64,000 nt of DNA, taken from JAUWKC01 sp035529895. Lineage in GTDB: Bacteria; Planctomycetota; Phycisphaerae; Sedimentisphaerales; Anaerobacaceae. How positions within the stretch are numbered: the first letter of the stretch is position 1; the number at the start of each line of letters is the position of its first letter. The notes beneath the pieces were generated by a model. That model was not told the DNA's origin, did no database searches, and saw only the letters and a program-made list of their open reading frames with translations. Below are positions 35,582 through 45,253 of this stretch, one piece after another. Location: the NCBI GenBank assembly GCA_035529895.1, contig DATKVV010000024.1, positions 54,825 to 118,824 of the forward strand. The letters run 5' to 3'. Made by a program: the position numbers and the translations under genes.

Positions 35582-35593
35582 AAGAGGTGTGAC

Positions 35594-36268
35594 ATGGCCA
35601 GTTATGATGATAACCGGACAAATAGAGGTTTGGACAAGCATGTTCGAGATCGCCTCCTTGATGCGGCAGAAGAGCTTTTTGCAATGAAAGGGTTCGATGG
35701 TACGAGCGTTCGCGAGCTTGCTGCCGCTGCCGACTGCAATTTAGCGTCTGTCAACTACTACTTTGGCGGCAAAGACAATCTCTACCTTGAGGTCTGGCGC
35801 CGGCAGTTTAACCTCTTGCGCCAGGCGCGCATTGCGAGTATAGAAAGGGTATTGGCCAAAGGTGATGGTGAGATTGAGTTAGAGGACCTGCTTCGGTCAT
35901 ACGCCACGGCGTTCATTGAGCCGTTGACTGACGAGGGCAGGAGTAATCGCTTGATCCGGCTTATGGCGCGTGAGATTATTGACCCGCACTTGCCGAGGGA
36001 TATGTTTTTGACCGAGATGATCAGGCCCGTAATGACCGCTATGCGGGCCGCTCTGGCCAAGACCTGTCCGGGCTTGCCCGAATCGACAATCCCGTTACAA
36101 CTAATCTGTATCGTAGGCCAGTTGATGCATGTAGGTCGCGTAAAGGCCATGTTTGACCAGGCAGGCGGTGCCGAATGGCCGAGGTTTGACCTGAATGAGG
36201 CCATTGAGCACATTGTTAAGTTTTCGGCTGCGGGCATTAGAGCATTTGTGGAGGGCAAGTCGCAATGA
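35594..36268 (+). CDS. TetR-family regulator of the RND efflux locus
   Basis: 224 residues. The N-terminal helix-turn-helix (about residues 15-60) reads FAMKGFDGTSVRELAAAADC then NLASVNYYFGGKDNLYLEV, with the Tyr-Tyr-Phe and Lys of TetR-type recognition helices. The C-terminal ligand domain (GRSNRLIRLMAREIIDPHLP) resembles the CecR/DUF1956 group that controls drug exporters. ATG 35594 follows AAGAGGTGTGAC and leaves the promoter and operators outside the gene. It lies 180 bp before the first outer-membrane channel gene, and the twin palindromes suggest it represses itself and the exporter operon. Inducer unknown. Confidence 0.9.
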   Translation: MASYDDNRTNRGLDKHVRDRLLDAAEELFAMKGFDGTSVRELAAAADCNLASVNYYFGGKDNLYLEVWRRQFNLLRQARIASIERVLAKGDGEIELEDLLRSYATAFIEPLTDEGRSNRLIRLMAREIIDPHLPRDMFLTEMIRPVMTAMRAALAKTCPGLPESTIPLQLICIVGQLMHVGRVKAMFDQAGGAEWPRFDLNEAIEHIVKFSAAGIRAFVEGKSQ

Positions 36269-36448
36269 AAGCGCAGGGGCGGCGGCCGTTTGACTTTTCG
36301 CCTTTGTAGTGACCTTTCCGATGTGCCGGAGCCATGTTGTGGGAGAAACGGACAGATGGTTGGCGGCAGCTGACAATGCGGTTTGCGTATTGAGTACAGC
36401 CGCAGACGGTGAAAACAGGTGATTAGGTGTTTTCGTAAGCTGGTAGAT

Positions 36449-37975
36449 ATGAGGAAAGTGAAGATAAGACTACTATGGGCTGGATTCTGCCTGTTACTGG
36501 CTTTGCAGTTTGCCGGGTGCGTCAGCAGTGAAAAATTCTACGGAGAGGTTGAGGCCTCCCGGCAGTCGGCATACCGCCGCTGGAAGAACGGCAGAGACAA
36601 TCAGAAGCAGACGGAAGCGGTGATAAGCGGCGCTGTGACCATGCAGGACTGCCTCAAGCTGGCCCTGACGAACAATAAGACCTTGCAGCGCATTGTGCAG
36701 GAGAAGGAGTTCGCCCGGGGCGAGAGGCTCAAATCCTATTCGGCGATATTGCCGAGCGTCGCGGTTAGCGCTGATTATTTGCGTAAAGACAAAGTTGCTT
36801 CTATTGGTATTCCGGGCGGCGGTCTGACAATAACGATGGGAGACGTGGATAACTATTCGGCGGCGCTTGTGGTTACGCAGCCTCTGTTTGCAGGGGGCTC
36901 CATACCCGCAAGGATAAACGCCGCAAGGCTCTTTTCATTGCTTGCCGATGAAACGGTTCGCTCCGCCGTGGAAAATCTTATTTTCGAGGCTTCTCGCGGA
37001 TATTACGATGTCCTGCTGAATCAGCATCTATACGAAATCAGCGCCGATGCCGTCCGGCTGGCACAGGCAAATCTCGATAACGCAAACCAAAAACGCAGGG
37101 CCGGCGTGGCCTCCGACTTCGATGTCCTCCGAGTGGAAGTCGAGCTGTCGAATTTTCAGGCCGAACTGATCAGGAATCGCAATGCTATCAAGGTCGCCAA
37201 GGCCAGCCTTCTCAAGGTAATGGGCATCTCTCAGGATAGTGATTACACGCTTTCCGACAAGCTGGTTTATGTCCCCCTGAATGTTCCGATGGAGCAGGCT
37301 GTTGAAACAGCATATCGAAATCGACCGGACCTGTACGGCAGTGAGATTGACATAAAGCTTCAACAGGAGCGGCTGAAAATCGCCCGGAGCCGGTATTGGC
37401 CCGTCATCAGCGGCTTCTATCAAACCACGCGGTCCAAGCCGGACCCTCACAACGCCACCGTCATTGACTGGGGCAAGGCTTGGAACGCAGGAATCTCCGC
37501 TACACTGCCCGTCTTTGACGGCCTTGCACGGGAGGGGGAGATTGTTCAGCAGAAGGCCATCCTCAAACAGTCCCAGATAGACTTAATTGACGCCGAAGAA
37601 ACCGCATTGTTTGAGCTTACCAGGGCGTTATTCAGTATTCAGGACGCAAACGAGTTCGTTGAGTCACAGCGTCTGAACTTGGTAAGGGCTCAGGAAGGCC
37701 TCCGGCTGGCAGAAGTCGGTTACAGGGAGGGAACAAATACTCAGCTCGAAACGATTGACGCCCAGTCTGCCCTCACCACGGCCAGAGCCAATTATTACCA
37801 GGCCATATACTCCCACGTTGTTGCCAAGCTGGCCCTGCAAAAGGCTATGGGCGTTCTGGCAAAGTACGAGCCGGTCTCAACAGGGGGCGATTTGGCCTGG
37901 CCGGAGACGAAAGACGATAGCAGGGCTGTACCTGCTTCAAGCTCGGTTAAAGCCGAACAGGAGCTTACAAAATGA
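36449..37975 (+). CDS. TolC-family outer-membrane efflux protein (system 1)
   Basis: 508 residues of the outer-membrane channel of a tripartite exporter. The N-terminus MRKVKIRLLWAGFCLLLALQ ends in FAGC, a lipobox, so it is likely a lipoprotein like NodT-type channels. Two OEP halves follow with long coiled-coil segments (LNQHLYEISADAVRLAQANL, RAGVASDFDVLRVEVEL) and the second repeat ALFSIQDANEFVESQRLNLV with VGYREGTNTQLETIDAQS. ATG 36449 gives the signal directly; a GTG at 36419 is the longer alternative. Its stop overlaps the next gene's start (ATGA), so translation is coupled. First structural gene after the TetR regulator. Confidence 0.88.
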   Translation: MRKVKIRLLWAGFCLLLALQFAGCVSSEKFYGEVEASRQSAYRRWKNGRDNQKQTEAVISGAVTMQDCLKLALTNNKTLQRIVQEKEFARGERLKSYSAILPSVAVSADYLRKDKVASIGIPGGGLTITMGDVDNYSAALVVTQPLFAGGSIPARINAARLFSLLADETVRSAVENLIFEASRGYYDVLLNQHLYEISADAVRLAQANLDNANQKRRAGVASDFDVLRVEVELSNFQAELIRNRNAIKVAKASLLKVMGISQDSDYTLSDKLVYVPLNVPMEQAVETAYRNRPDLYGSEIDIKLQQERLKIARSRYWPVISGFYQTTRSKPDPHNATVIDWGKAWNAGISATLPVFDGLAREGEIVQQKAILKQSQIDLIDAEETALFELTRALFSIQDANEFVESQRLNLVRAQEGLRLAEVGYREGTNTQLETIDAQSALTTARANYYQAIYSHVVAKLALQKAMGVLAKYEPVSTGGDLAWPETKDDSRAVPASSSVKAEQELTK

Positions 37976-39120
37976 AAACAGGCAGAAGAATCATATTCTG
38001 GTTCGTATTAGTCACACTTGTGCTTCTTACCTTTTGGGTTGGCTTTTATCGCAAGACTGTCGAAAAGGTCGCCAATGACAAGACGGTTCCTGTTGAGGTC
38101 GAGACGGTTGCTACCGGCTCCCTTGAGGAGACCCTCGAACTTACCGGCTGGATAAAGGCAAATTCAGTCGTCGATATAACCTCCAAAGTGCCCGGAAGAA
38201 TTGAATCGTTGCGCGTTGCCGGCATTTCGGGTGAATCGCTTGCCGTTGAAGAAGGGCTGGAGGTTACGAAAGGCCGGCAGCTTGCGGTTATCGACCACGA
38301 CGTTTATTTGGCGCAGGTCGCTGCCGCTCAGGCCGATGTGAGGGCCAAAGAAGTCGAGTTGGCCGATGCGGAGCGCGAGAAAAAACGAATTATTGCCCTG
38401 CATGAAAGCGGCTCGGGAACAGAGCAGAGCAGGGACAAGGCCGTAACCGCCGCCGATTTGGCTGCGGCAAGGCTTGCCATGGCCAAAGCTAATCTCGAAC
38501 TTGCCCAAATAAACCTGCGCGAATCGACGATTATTAGCCCCATCGATGGTATTGTGACTGCAAAATTTATAGATGAGGGCAATCTGATTAGAGCAGGCGA
38601 CCGTATCGCCACCATCGCCGACATGAAGACCGTCAAGGTAATTGTCGCCCTCGCCGAAAAGTACGGCCGAAAAATTGCCGTCGAGATGCCCGCGAAAATC
38701 AAAGTTGATACCTTCGGCGAAAAGGAGTTTGACGCGCAGGTGTATTCTATCCACCCGGCTCTGGATGGTCAGACCAATACCATTCAGGTTGAGATGCGCA
38801 TCAGAAACGATAACCTGCTCCTCAAGCCCGGCATGTTCGCAAGGGTATCTTTGATTACGAGCCACAAGGACCGCGTTGTTGTGATTGCCCGCGATGTTAT
38901 TCTCGGAGGCAAAATTGATAAACACTATGTATACGTCGTTGAGAACGCGAGTGAACGCAAGGTTGCTCGTAAGCGCGTCGTCGAGATTGGCATAATTCAG
39001 GCCGACAGGTGCGAAATCGTCGAAGGCTTAAAACCCGGTGAAACCCTCGTTGTCAATGGCATGAATTTTCTTGCCGACGGGATTCCCGTCGAAGTCGTCC
39101 GATTAGAGGATATAAAATGA
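37972..39120 (+). CDS. RND periplasmic adaptor (HlyD/MFP family, system 1)
   Basis: 382-residue membrane-fusion protein joining the inner-membrane pump and the outer-membrane channel. One N-terminal membrane anchor (FVLVTLVLLTFWVGFY) is followed by a lipoyl/barrel-sandwich half (SVVDITSKVPGRIESLRV), a coiled-coil hairpin (AAAQADVRAKEVELADAERE), the second lipoyl half (ESTIISPIDGIVTAKFIDEG) and a beta-barrel/membrane-proximal domain (KPGMFARVSLI). It overlaps the previous and next genes by 4 bp each (ATGA). Confidence 0.92.
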   Translation: MKTGRRIIFWFVLVTLVLLTFWVGFYRKTVEKVANDKTVPVEVETVATGSLEETLELTGWIKANSVVDITSKVPGRIESLRVAGISGESLAVEEGLEVTKGRQLAVIDHDVYLAQVAAAQADVRAKEVELADAEREKKRIIALHESGSGTEQSRDKAVTAADLAAARLAMAKANLELAQINLRESTIISPIDGIVTAKFIDEGNLIRAGDRIATIADMKTVKVIVALAEKYGRKIAVEMPAKIKVDTFGEKEFDAQVYSIHPALDGQTNTIQVEMRIRNDNLLLKPGMFARVSLITSHKDRVVVIARDVILGGKIDKHYVYVVENASERKVARKRVVEIGIIQADRCEIVEGLKPGETLVVNGMNFLADGIPVEVVRLEDIK

Positions 39121-42100
39121 GACTCGCTGAATTGTCCGTTAACAGGCCCGTGACGACCGCGATGATTTTCATCGCAATAGTGGTTTTGGGTCTGGCTTCA
39201 ATGCTGCTGCTCGGCATAGACCTGATGCCGGATCTCGAAATACCAGCCGTGTCCGTCATGACCGCTTATGAGGGCGCCGGCCCCGAGGAGGTGGAGACGC
39301 TGATTACCGAACCTATGGAGGATACTCTGAGCACTATTTCCGGCGTCGATGAGGTAATATCGGTTTCCAAGGAGGGAGTCTCGGCCGTTACTCTCAAGTT
39401 CAACTGGGGCCAGAAGATCGATGAGACCATAAACGATGTACGAGAAAAAATCGACCTGATCAGAGACCGCCTTCCTGAAGAGGCCGAAAACCCGCTCATC
39501 TTTAAGTTTGACATCGATATGATACCTATCATGATTATCGCGGTTACCGCCGGCGACAGCTACCCCCACCTGGAGGACATAGTCGACAACGTCATCGTTG
39601 ACCCGCTGAAGCGAGTCAAGGGCGTCGCTGCGGCCACGCCTCGCGGGGGACTCGAACGACAGATCCGTGTGGATATCGACCGCGATAAACTGGCCGCTTT
39701 GAATGTGTCCGTTGCCCAGATAAGCTCCGCTGTCGCTCTCCAGAACGTCATGACCCCCGGCGGCGACCTCAAATCGGGTTACAAGGACTTCCTTTTACGT
39801 ACGCCCGAGGAGTTTTCAAGTCCCGCGGAGGTCGCCGAGGTTGTCGTCGCCCGCCGCAACGGTATCCCCATCAAACTGAAGGATGTTGCCGATGTAAGGG
39901 ATTTCTTCAAGGAGCGCACCTACGACGTCCGTATGAACGGCCAGCAGGCCATGGCCGTTTTCATCCAGAAACAGAGCGGCGAAAATACCGTCGAAGTGGC
40001 CCGCGCCGTCAGAGAAAAGCTCGAAGATATAAAGAAGAATTTGCCCCCGGACGTTGCCCCGAAGATTGTAATGGACAATTCCGAATTCATCCTTGCGTCG
40101 GTCGGCAACCTGCGCAACACTGTTTTCTGGGCCGCGTTTTTTGTATTCATCGTACTGTTGTTTTTCCTGCGAGACCTCCGCGCCAGCATCATCGTTGCGC
40201 TTGCCATTCCCACCTCACTGATTATTACGTTTTTGCTTATGTGGCTTGCCGACTATACGATTAATGACAATTCTCTGGCGAGTTTGGCCGTCGCCGTGGG
40301 CCTTGTGGTTGATAACGCCATTGTCGTTGTTGACAACATCAATCGCCATCGCGGTAAGGGTCAGCGCGCGAAAGAAGGGGCCGTTTTCGGCGCCAACGAG
40401 GTGGGCGTCGCCGTGATCGCTTCGACGCTGACGACCGTCTCTATTTTCGCGCCCATTATGTTTGTCGGCGGAATAACCGCCATCATTTTCGGACAGTTCG
40501 CCGCGATTATCACCATGGCTCTGGTCGCTTCGCTGTTTACCGCCCTTATGCTCGTACCCATGCTGTGCTCAAAACTCCTGATAATCCGAGATGTGAATTC
40601 GTCGCGGTCGATATTTGACAGGTTCTACAATCTGGGCGGTACAGTCCTGGAAAAAACAGAAGACCTCTACGTCCGTTTCCTGAATTGGTCGCTGAAAAAC
40701 CGCAAAACCGTTTTTGTTGCCTGTATTTTTCTGTTTGTCTGGAGTATTGGTATCGTGCGTTTTATCGGCACCGAGTTCTTCCCCGAGCAGGACCAGAATC
40801 GCCTCACTGCCGAATTTGAGCTGCCCATCGGTACGCGTTACGAGCGCACCGGTGCAGTCGCCCGGCAGCTCCAGACCATTGCCGAAAATCATGTCCCCGA
40901 AAGACGCGACAGTTTCATCCGCTGGGGCGTCTATGGAGGAGCCGGTTCCCAGTTCGCCACTGAGGAGGAAAGCTACAAGGGCATACTGTTCGTAAGCCTG
41001 AAATCAAAAAGGCAGCGCCATGCCTCACCTCAGGACCTCATAGAGCGGCTGCGCAGAATCACGGGCAGGATACCGGGAGCAACCATCCGCTATAGTGCCG
41101 AGGACCCCCTTGAGCAGATGATATTCGGCGGCGGCGGAAAACTGGCCGTCGAGCTTTATGGTCACGACATGGACGGTGCACGACGGTACGCCGAGGCCGT
41201 TAGCTCCGCTATGGCGGGCGTCGAGGGCGTCGAAGACGTCCAAATCAGCAGAAAAGAAGAAAAGCCCGAAATCAAAGTCGTCGTCGACCGGGAAAAGGCG
41301 TCAAACCTCGGCCTTGATGTCAAGACCATCGGCAAGACCATCGAAACCTGCTTCGCGGGTACTACTGCAACCAAATATCGCGAGGGTGGAGATGAATATG
41401 ATGTGGAAGTTCGCCTGCAGCTTCAGGACCGAGACCGCATCGAGGATTTGCGAGATGCGGTCGTAAGTCTGCCGGCAGGCGAAAGTGTCAGTCTGGCCAA
41501 TATCGCCCGAATAGAGCAGGGCGTGGGACCTACAAAGATCGAGCGCAAGGACCAGGCCCGCTACATTACCGTTTCCGCCCAGGTCAGGGGCAGGGACCTG
41601 GGTTCGGTCGCCGCCGACGTGAAAAAGGCGGTCGATAAGATTCCCGCGCCGCCGGGTTTCACCTACAAATTTGGCGGCGCCGAAAAGGAGAAAACAGAAG
41701 CTTTCCGCCTCTTGGTTGTCGCCGTTGCCTTGGGGATGGCCCTGGTCTATATGGTTATGGCTTCGCAGTTCGAATCGCTGCGCGACCCATTCATTATCTT
41801 TCTGTCCATTCCCTTCGGGATTGTTGGAGTAATCATCGCGTTAGCTTTGACCGGCCAGGCCATGAGCGTCGTCAGCTTTCTTGCCTTAATCATGATGGTC
41901 GGCATCGTGGTTAACGATGGTATTGTTCTGATAAGTTACATAGGCATACTGCGCCGGCGAGGCCTTGATGTGTACTCGGCGATTATGGAGGGCGGACGAA
42001 GCCGGTTGAGACCTGTAATATGCACTACCGCCACCACCGTTCTGGCCATGATACCACTGGCGCTTTCAAAAGGCGAGGGTTCCGAGATATGGCTGCCGTT

Positions 42101-42218
42101 TGCCGTTACCGTGATAGGCGGGCTCACCGTGGGGACACTTATTACTCTCGTGCTGATGCCCACTCTCTACAGCGTCTTTGAAGGCAGAGCCCAAAAGAAA
42201 GCAAGGGTGCAAATATGA
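39117..42218 (+). CDS. RND efflux pump, HAE-1 type (system 1)
   Basis: 1033 residues with the AcrB layout: helix 1 (TAMIFIAIVVLGLASMLLLG), a large periplasmic loop, helices 2-6, a second loop and helices 7-12. The helix-4 proton-relay pair is VVDN near residue 398, so the second Asp of AcrB (Asp408) is Asn. In helix 10 the stretch GIVVNDGIVLISYIG has Asn where AcrB has Lys940. Both substitutions are common in HAE-1 pumps of non-gammaproteobacteria. It shares ATGA overlaps with the adaptor and the PII-like gene. Drug or lipid export is the likely role; the substrate is unknown. Confidence 0.93.
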   Translation: MRLAELSVNRPVTTAMIFIAIVVLGLASMLLLGIDLMPDLEIPAVSVMTAYEGAGPEEVETLITEPMEDTLSTISGVDEVISVSKEGVSAVTLKFNWGQKIDETINDVREKIDLIRDRLPEEAENPLIFKFDIDMIPIMIIAVTAGDSYPHLEDIVDNVIVDPLKRVKGVAAATPRGGLERQIRVDIDRDKLAALNVSVAQISSAVALQNVMTPGGDLKSGYKDFLLRTPEEFSSPAEVAEVVVARRNGIPIKLKDVADVRDFFKERTYDVRMNGQQAMAVFIQKQSGENTVEVARAVREKLEDIKKNLPPDVAPKIVMDNSEFILASVGNLRNTVFWAAFFVFIVLLFFLRDLRASIIVALAIPTSLIITFLLMWLADYTINDNSLASLAVAVGLVVDNAIVVVDNINRHRGKGQRAKEGAVFGANEVGVAVIASTLTTVSIFAPIMFVGGITAIIFGQFAAIITMALVASLFTALMLVPMLCSKLLIIRDVNSSRSIFDRFYNLGGTVLEKTEDLYVRFLNWSLKNRKTVFVACIFLFVWSIGIVRFIGTEFFPEQDQNRLTAEFELPIGTRYERTGAVARQLQTIAENHVPERRDSFIRWGVYGGAGSQFATEEESYKGILFVSLKSKRQRHASPQDLIERLRRITGRIPGATIRYSAEDPLEQMIFGGGGKLAVELYGHDMDGARRYAEAVSSAMAGVEGVEDVQISRKEEKPEIKVVVDREKASNLGLDVKTIGKTIETCFAGTTATKYREGGDEYDVEVRLQLQDRDRIEDLRDAVVSLPAGESVSLANIARIEQGVGPTKIERKDQARYITVSAQVRGRDLGSVAADVKKAVDKIPAPPGFTYKFGGAEKEKTEAFRLLVVAVALGMALVYMVMASQFESLRDPFIIFLSIPFGIVGVIIALALTGQAMSVVSFLALIMMVGIVVNDGIVLISYIGILRRRGLDVYSAIMEGGRSRLRPVICTTATTVLAMIPLALSKGEGSEIWLPFAVTVIGGLTVGTLITLVLMPTLYSVFEGRAQKKARVQI

Positions 42219-42505
42219 AAGCTGTCCTGATTGTACACAGTATTGCAATAGATAGAGATGTCAATGAGGCTCTGGAGTCCGCCGGGATTGATTGCTACAC
42301 CAAATTCACCAATACTCTGGGCAAGGGCAAGTTGAGCGAGCCACATTTGAATACAGATGTCTGGCCGGGGACGAATTACGGCACGCTCGTCGTTGTTGAA
42401 GAGGGCAAAGCAGGAGAAATAATGCAGACTATTCGCCAAATGCGAGAAAAACTGGCCTTGGAGGGCCTCAAAGCATTCATGTGGCAGATTGAGCAGGTCA
42501 CTTGA
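42215..42505 (+). CDS. PII-like (PG0541-type) transporter-associated protein
   Basis: 96 residues with the ferredoxin-like fold of PII-type signalling proteins, of the group called PG0541-like transporter-associated proteins. It starts KAVLIVHSIAIDRDVNEALE, has a loop region GKGKLSEPHLNTDVWPGTN and ends with VVVEEGKAGEIMQTIRQMRE. The T-loop Tyr of GlnB is absent. Overlapping ATGA with the preceding RND pump gene and ending 2 bp before the next channel gene, it is inserted exactly between two tripartite systems. It may sense a nucleotide or metabolite and tune the pump; that function is inferred from position only. Confidence 0.7.
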   Translation: MKAVLIVHSIAIDRDVNEALESAGIDCYTKFTNTLGKGKLSEPHLNTDVWPGTNYGTLVVVEEGKAGEIMQTIRQMREKLALEGLKAFMWQIEQVT

Positions 42506-42507
42506 TT

Positions 42508-43947
42508 ATGGATATTATGAACACAAAAATCTTTTGGCTCTTCTTGGGCGCCTCGGCACTTCTGTTGTGCCCCGGCTGCATGGTCGGACCAAAGTACTCC
42601 CGACCCCAAACAGCCGCCGATACCGAGTCAGATTACTACCGCGCCGGTGCTCACAGTCAGGATGTCAACGACTTTAACGATGTGGATAGATGGTGGGAGC
42701 AATTCGGCGACGCAACCATAGGTACCCTCGTAAACCGGGCCTTGGAGAAAAACAACGACTTAAAGGCCGCCGCCGCCAGGGTACTCCAGGCCCAGGCCGC
42801 CTTCCGCGAGAATAGCGGCAGACGGTGGCCCGAAGTCTCATACAACCTCAACCGCGATAGAAGTAAACGCTCGTTCAACTTCGGCGGGCGGTTCAGTGTA
42901 ATCACAACAACCTGGACGCAGGAACTTTCTGTCACCTACATTCTCGACTTCTTCGGAAGGCTCAGACGTTTGGAACGAGCCGCGTGGAACGATATGCTGG
43001 CCGCCGAAGCCAATGAACAAGCGCTTATCAATTCTATTATCGCCAGCGTTATCAAAGCCCGCGTTGACATCGCCACCCTTCAGCGGCGCCTCGCCATAGA
43101 GCGCGGTAATATCGAAAGCCGACGCAAAACTTTAGCCGTTGTTGAGCAAAGGTACGAGCAGGGGCTGGTAGGGCCCGTCGATGTCAGGCTTGCCCGCGAA
43201 AACTTGGCGGCCGCAAAGGCTGTTGAGGCCGATGTCGAGAGGTCGCTTGCCACCGCCCACCACGCCCTTGACGTCCTTTTGGCCCGCCGGCCCGCCTCTT
43301 CCCCCTATCTACCTGAGACCTTGCCGGATTTGCCAGATTTGGAACCCATCCCCCTTGGCCTTCCGGTTGCGCTGCTCGACCGCCGGCCTGATATTAGAGC
43401 TGCTGAAATGTCCCTCCGTGCGGCCAACGAACGAATCGGCGTCAGTATCGCCCAGCTTTATCCCGACGTCACCCTTGTTGCCGGCTGGGGCCGAAGCGCC
43501 GACAGATGGCGCGACATCTGGAAAGACGAGACCGAAATTTACTCCGCACTCTTGCGCCTTGCTCAGCCGATTTTCAAGGGCGGACAGCTTCGTGCACAGG
43601 TTGACGCCTCCAAGGCCAGGTACGCTGAAGCAGCCGCCGTCTATTCCGGTATTGTATTGACGGCGCTGAGAGAAGTTGAGGACGCGCTTATCAGTGAGCA
43701 AATGCTGCAGCGGCAGCTAAAACATGTTGAAGTTCGCCTCAGGGAGGCTGACGCCGCAGAACAGCTTTCACGTGAGCGTTACCAGCGAGGCGTCGAGGCG
43801 ATTCTTACCGTTCTTGAGTCCGAGCGGCGAAGAAGATTGGCTGAAAACGAGCTTGCCATTCTAAAGGGACTCATCTGGACCAACCGCGTCAATATTCATT
43901 TGGCATTGGGTGGCGACTGGGGAACTCAGGAAGAAACCAAAGGATAG
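42508..43947 (+). CDS. NodT-type outer-membrane efflux lipoprotein (system 2)
   Basis: 479 residues. The start IFWLFLGASALLLCPGCMVGPKY contains a lipobox (LLCPGC) directly followed by MVGPKYSRP, the typical NodT/TolC beginning. Two OEP domains follow: WEQFGDATIGTLVNRALEKN and ARVLQAQAAFREN, then AAEMSLRAANERIGVSIAQL, LAQPIFKGGQLRAQVDASKA and a C-terminal YQRGVEAILTVLESERRR. ATG 42508 is used; another in-frame ATG is at 42517. The next gene starts 10 bp after the stop. It is the second channel of the locus and clearly different in sequence from the first. Confidence 0.88.
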   Translation: MDIMNTKIFWLFLGASALLLCPGCMVGPKYSRPQTAADTESDYYRAGAHSQDVNDFNDVDRWWEQFGDATIGTLVNRALEKNNDLKAAAARVLQAQAAFRENSGRRWPEVSYNLNRDRSKRSFNFGGRFSVITTTWTQELSVTYILDFFGRLRRLERAAWNDMLAAEANEQALINSIIASVIKARVDIATLQRRLAIERGNIESRRKTLAVVEQRYEQGLVGPVDVRLARENLAAAKAVEADVERSLATAHHALDVLLARRPASSPYLPETLPDLPDLEPIPLGLPVALLDRRPDIRAAEMSLRAANERIGVSIAQLYPDVTLVAGWGRSADRWRDIWKDETEIYSALLRLAQPIFKGGQLRAQVDASKARYAEAAAVYSGIVLTALREVEDALISEQMLQRQLKHVEVRLREADAAEQLSRERYQRGVEAILTVLESERRRRLAENELAILKGLIWTNRVNIHLALGGDWGTQEETKG

Positions 43948-43957
43948 GGTTGCTTTT

Positions 43958-45253
43958 ATGGTTAAACATCAAAAAGAATCAAACAGGCCCCGCAGGAGGG
44001 CGCACTTAACAAAAAGGAGGGCGTTTGTTTTGCTGCGTGTCCTGCTTCCGCTGGTCATCGTTCTGGCCGGAATTCTGCTCATGTTCATCTTGGTCAAGTC
44101 GAAAAAGCCGCCGCAGCGAGTTCGAAGGAGCCAGCCTGCGCCCCTCGTTGAAGTCGAGCAGTTGAGTCCACGGGATGTTCAAATGATTGTGAGTGGTTTC
44201 GGGACGGTAAGCCCGAAAGTTCGCGTGGAGATAGTGCCCCAAGTCGCCGGCAAAATCGTTGAGGTCAATCCGCAGTTTAAGGCCGGCGGCTTCGTTAAGG
44301 CCGGCGACAGACTCTTGCAGATAGAGCCGCGGGACTACGAGTTGGTGCTCCAGCAGGCTGAGGCCGTTGTGGCCGATGCCACCGTAAAGCTCGACTTGGA
44401 AAAGGCCGAGGCCCAGGTCGCACGCAACGAATGGAAGCAGTTAAATCCGGATACTGAACCCAACTCCCCGCTGGTTCTTCGCGAGCCACAGATTCGCCAG
44501 GCCCAAGCTCTTCTTGAATCAGCCAAGGCCCAGCTTGCCACTGCCCAGTTGAATCTTGAGCGAACTCAGCTTTCTCTTCCCATAGATGCCGTAATAGTCA
44601 GTGAGAAAGTTGACCTCGGTCAGTTTGTCAGTGTTGGCCAGTCGATTGGTGTCGCCTACGGAATCGAGTCCGTTGAGATAGAAGTGCCTCTCGAAGACGA
44701 AGAGTTGGCCTGGTTTGATATTCCGGGAAACCCCATCAGTTTGAACGGCAGCGGGTCTTCCTCCGCGACTGCCGTTGCCCGGGTAAAGGCTCATTTCGCC
44801 GGCGGCGAGCATAGCTGGGCCGGCTATGTAAGAAGAACCACCGGCCAGGTCGATAGAACCTCCAGGCTTATTTCCGTTGTTGTCGAAGTCCCGGAACCGT
44901 TCGACAATTCTGACTCCAAGCCCCCGCTGCTTCCCGGCATGTTTGTGGAAGTCCTGATTGAGGGAAGGGTGCTAAAGAATGCGGTCGCCGTGCCGCGTGA
45001 TGCCATCCATAACGGCAGCGATGTCTGGGTGGTACAAAACGGCCGGCTGCGCATTAAGACCCTGGATATTGTACGCACTGACAATGAGTTTGCCTACGCA
45101 GTTTCAGGACTGGATGACGGAGCGCAGATTGTGGTAAGTGCTCTCGATATCGTTACCGACGGCATGGAGGTCCGAACTCAGGTCAGGACGGAGTCCGAAC
45201 CGAATTCCTCAACCCAAAATTTCAAGCAGCCTAATTTGGGGGGAGCCGATTAA
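43958..45253 (+). CDS. RND periplasmic adaptor (system 2)
   Basis: 431-residue membrane-fusion protein with an N-terminal basic stretch, one membrane helix (VLLPLVIVLAGILLMFIL) and the usual adaptor modules: first lipoyl half VSPKVRVEIVPQVAGKIVEV, hairpin AEAVVADATVKLDLEKAEAQ, second lipoyl half RTQLSLPIDAVIVSEKVDLG, and beta-barrel KPPLLPGMFVEVLIEG. It is longer than the system 1 adaptor, chiefly in the barrel. ATG 43958 is preferred; the frame is open upstream but overlaps the previous stop. The RND pump gene begins immediately after its TAA. Confidence 0.9.
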   Translation: MVKHQKESNRPRRRAHLTKRRAFVLLRVLLPLVIVLAGILLMFILVKSKKPPQRVRRSQPAPLVEVEQLSPRDVQMIVSGFGTVSPKVRVEIVPQVAGKIVEVNPQFKAGGFVKAGDRLLQIEPRDYELVLQQAEAVVADATVKLDLEKAEAQVARNEWKQLNPDTEPNSPLVLREPQIRQAQALLESAKAQLATAQLNLERTQLSLPIDAVIVSEKVDLGQFVSVGQSIGVAYGIESVEIEVPLEDEELAWFDIPGNPISLNGSGSSSATAVARVKAHFAGGEHSWAGYVRRTTGQVDRTSRLISVVVEVPEPFDNSDSKPPLLPGMFVEVLIEGRVLKNAVAVPRDAIHNGSDVWVVQNGRLRIKTLDIVRTDNEFAYAVSGLDDGAQIVVSALDIVTDGMEVRTQVRTESEPNSSTQNFKQPNLGGAD

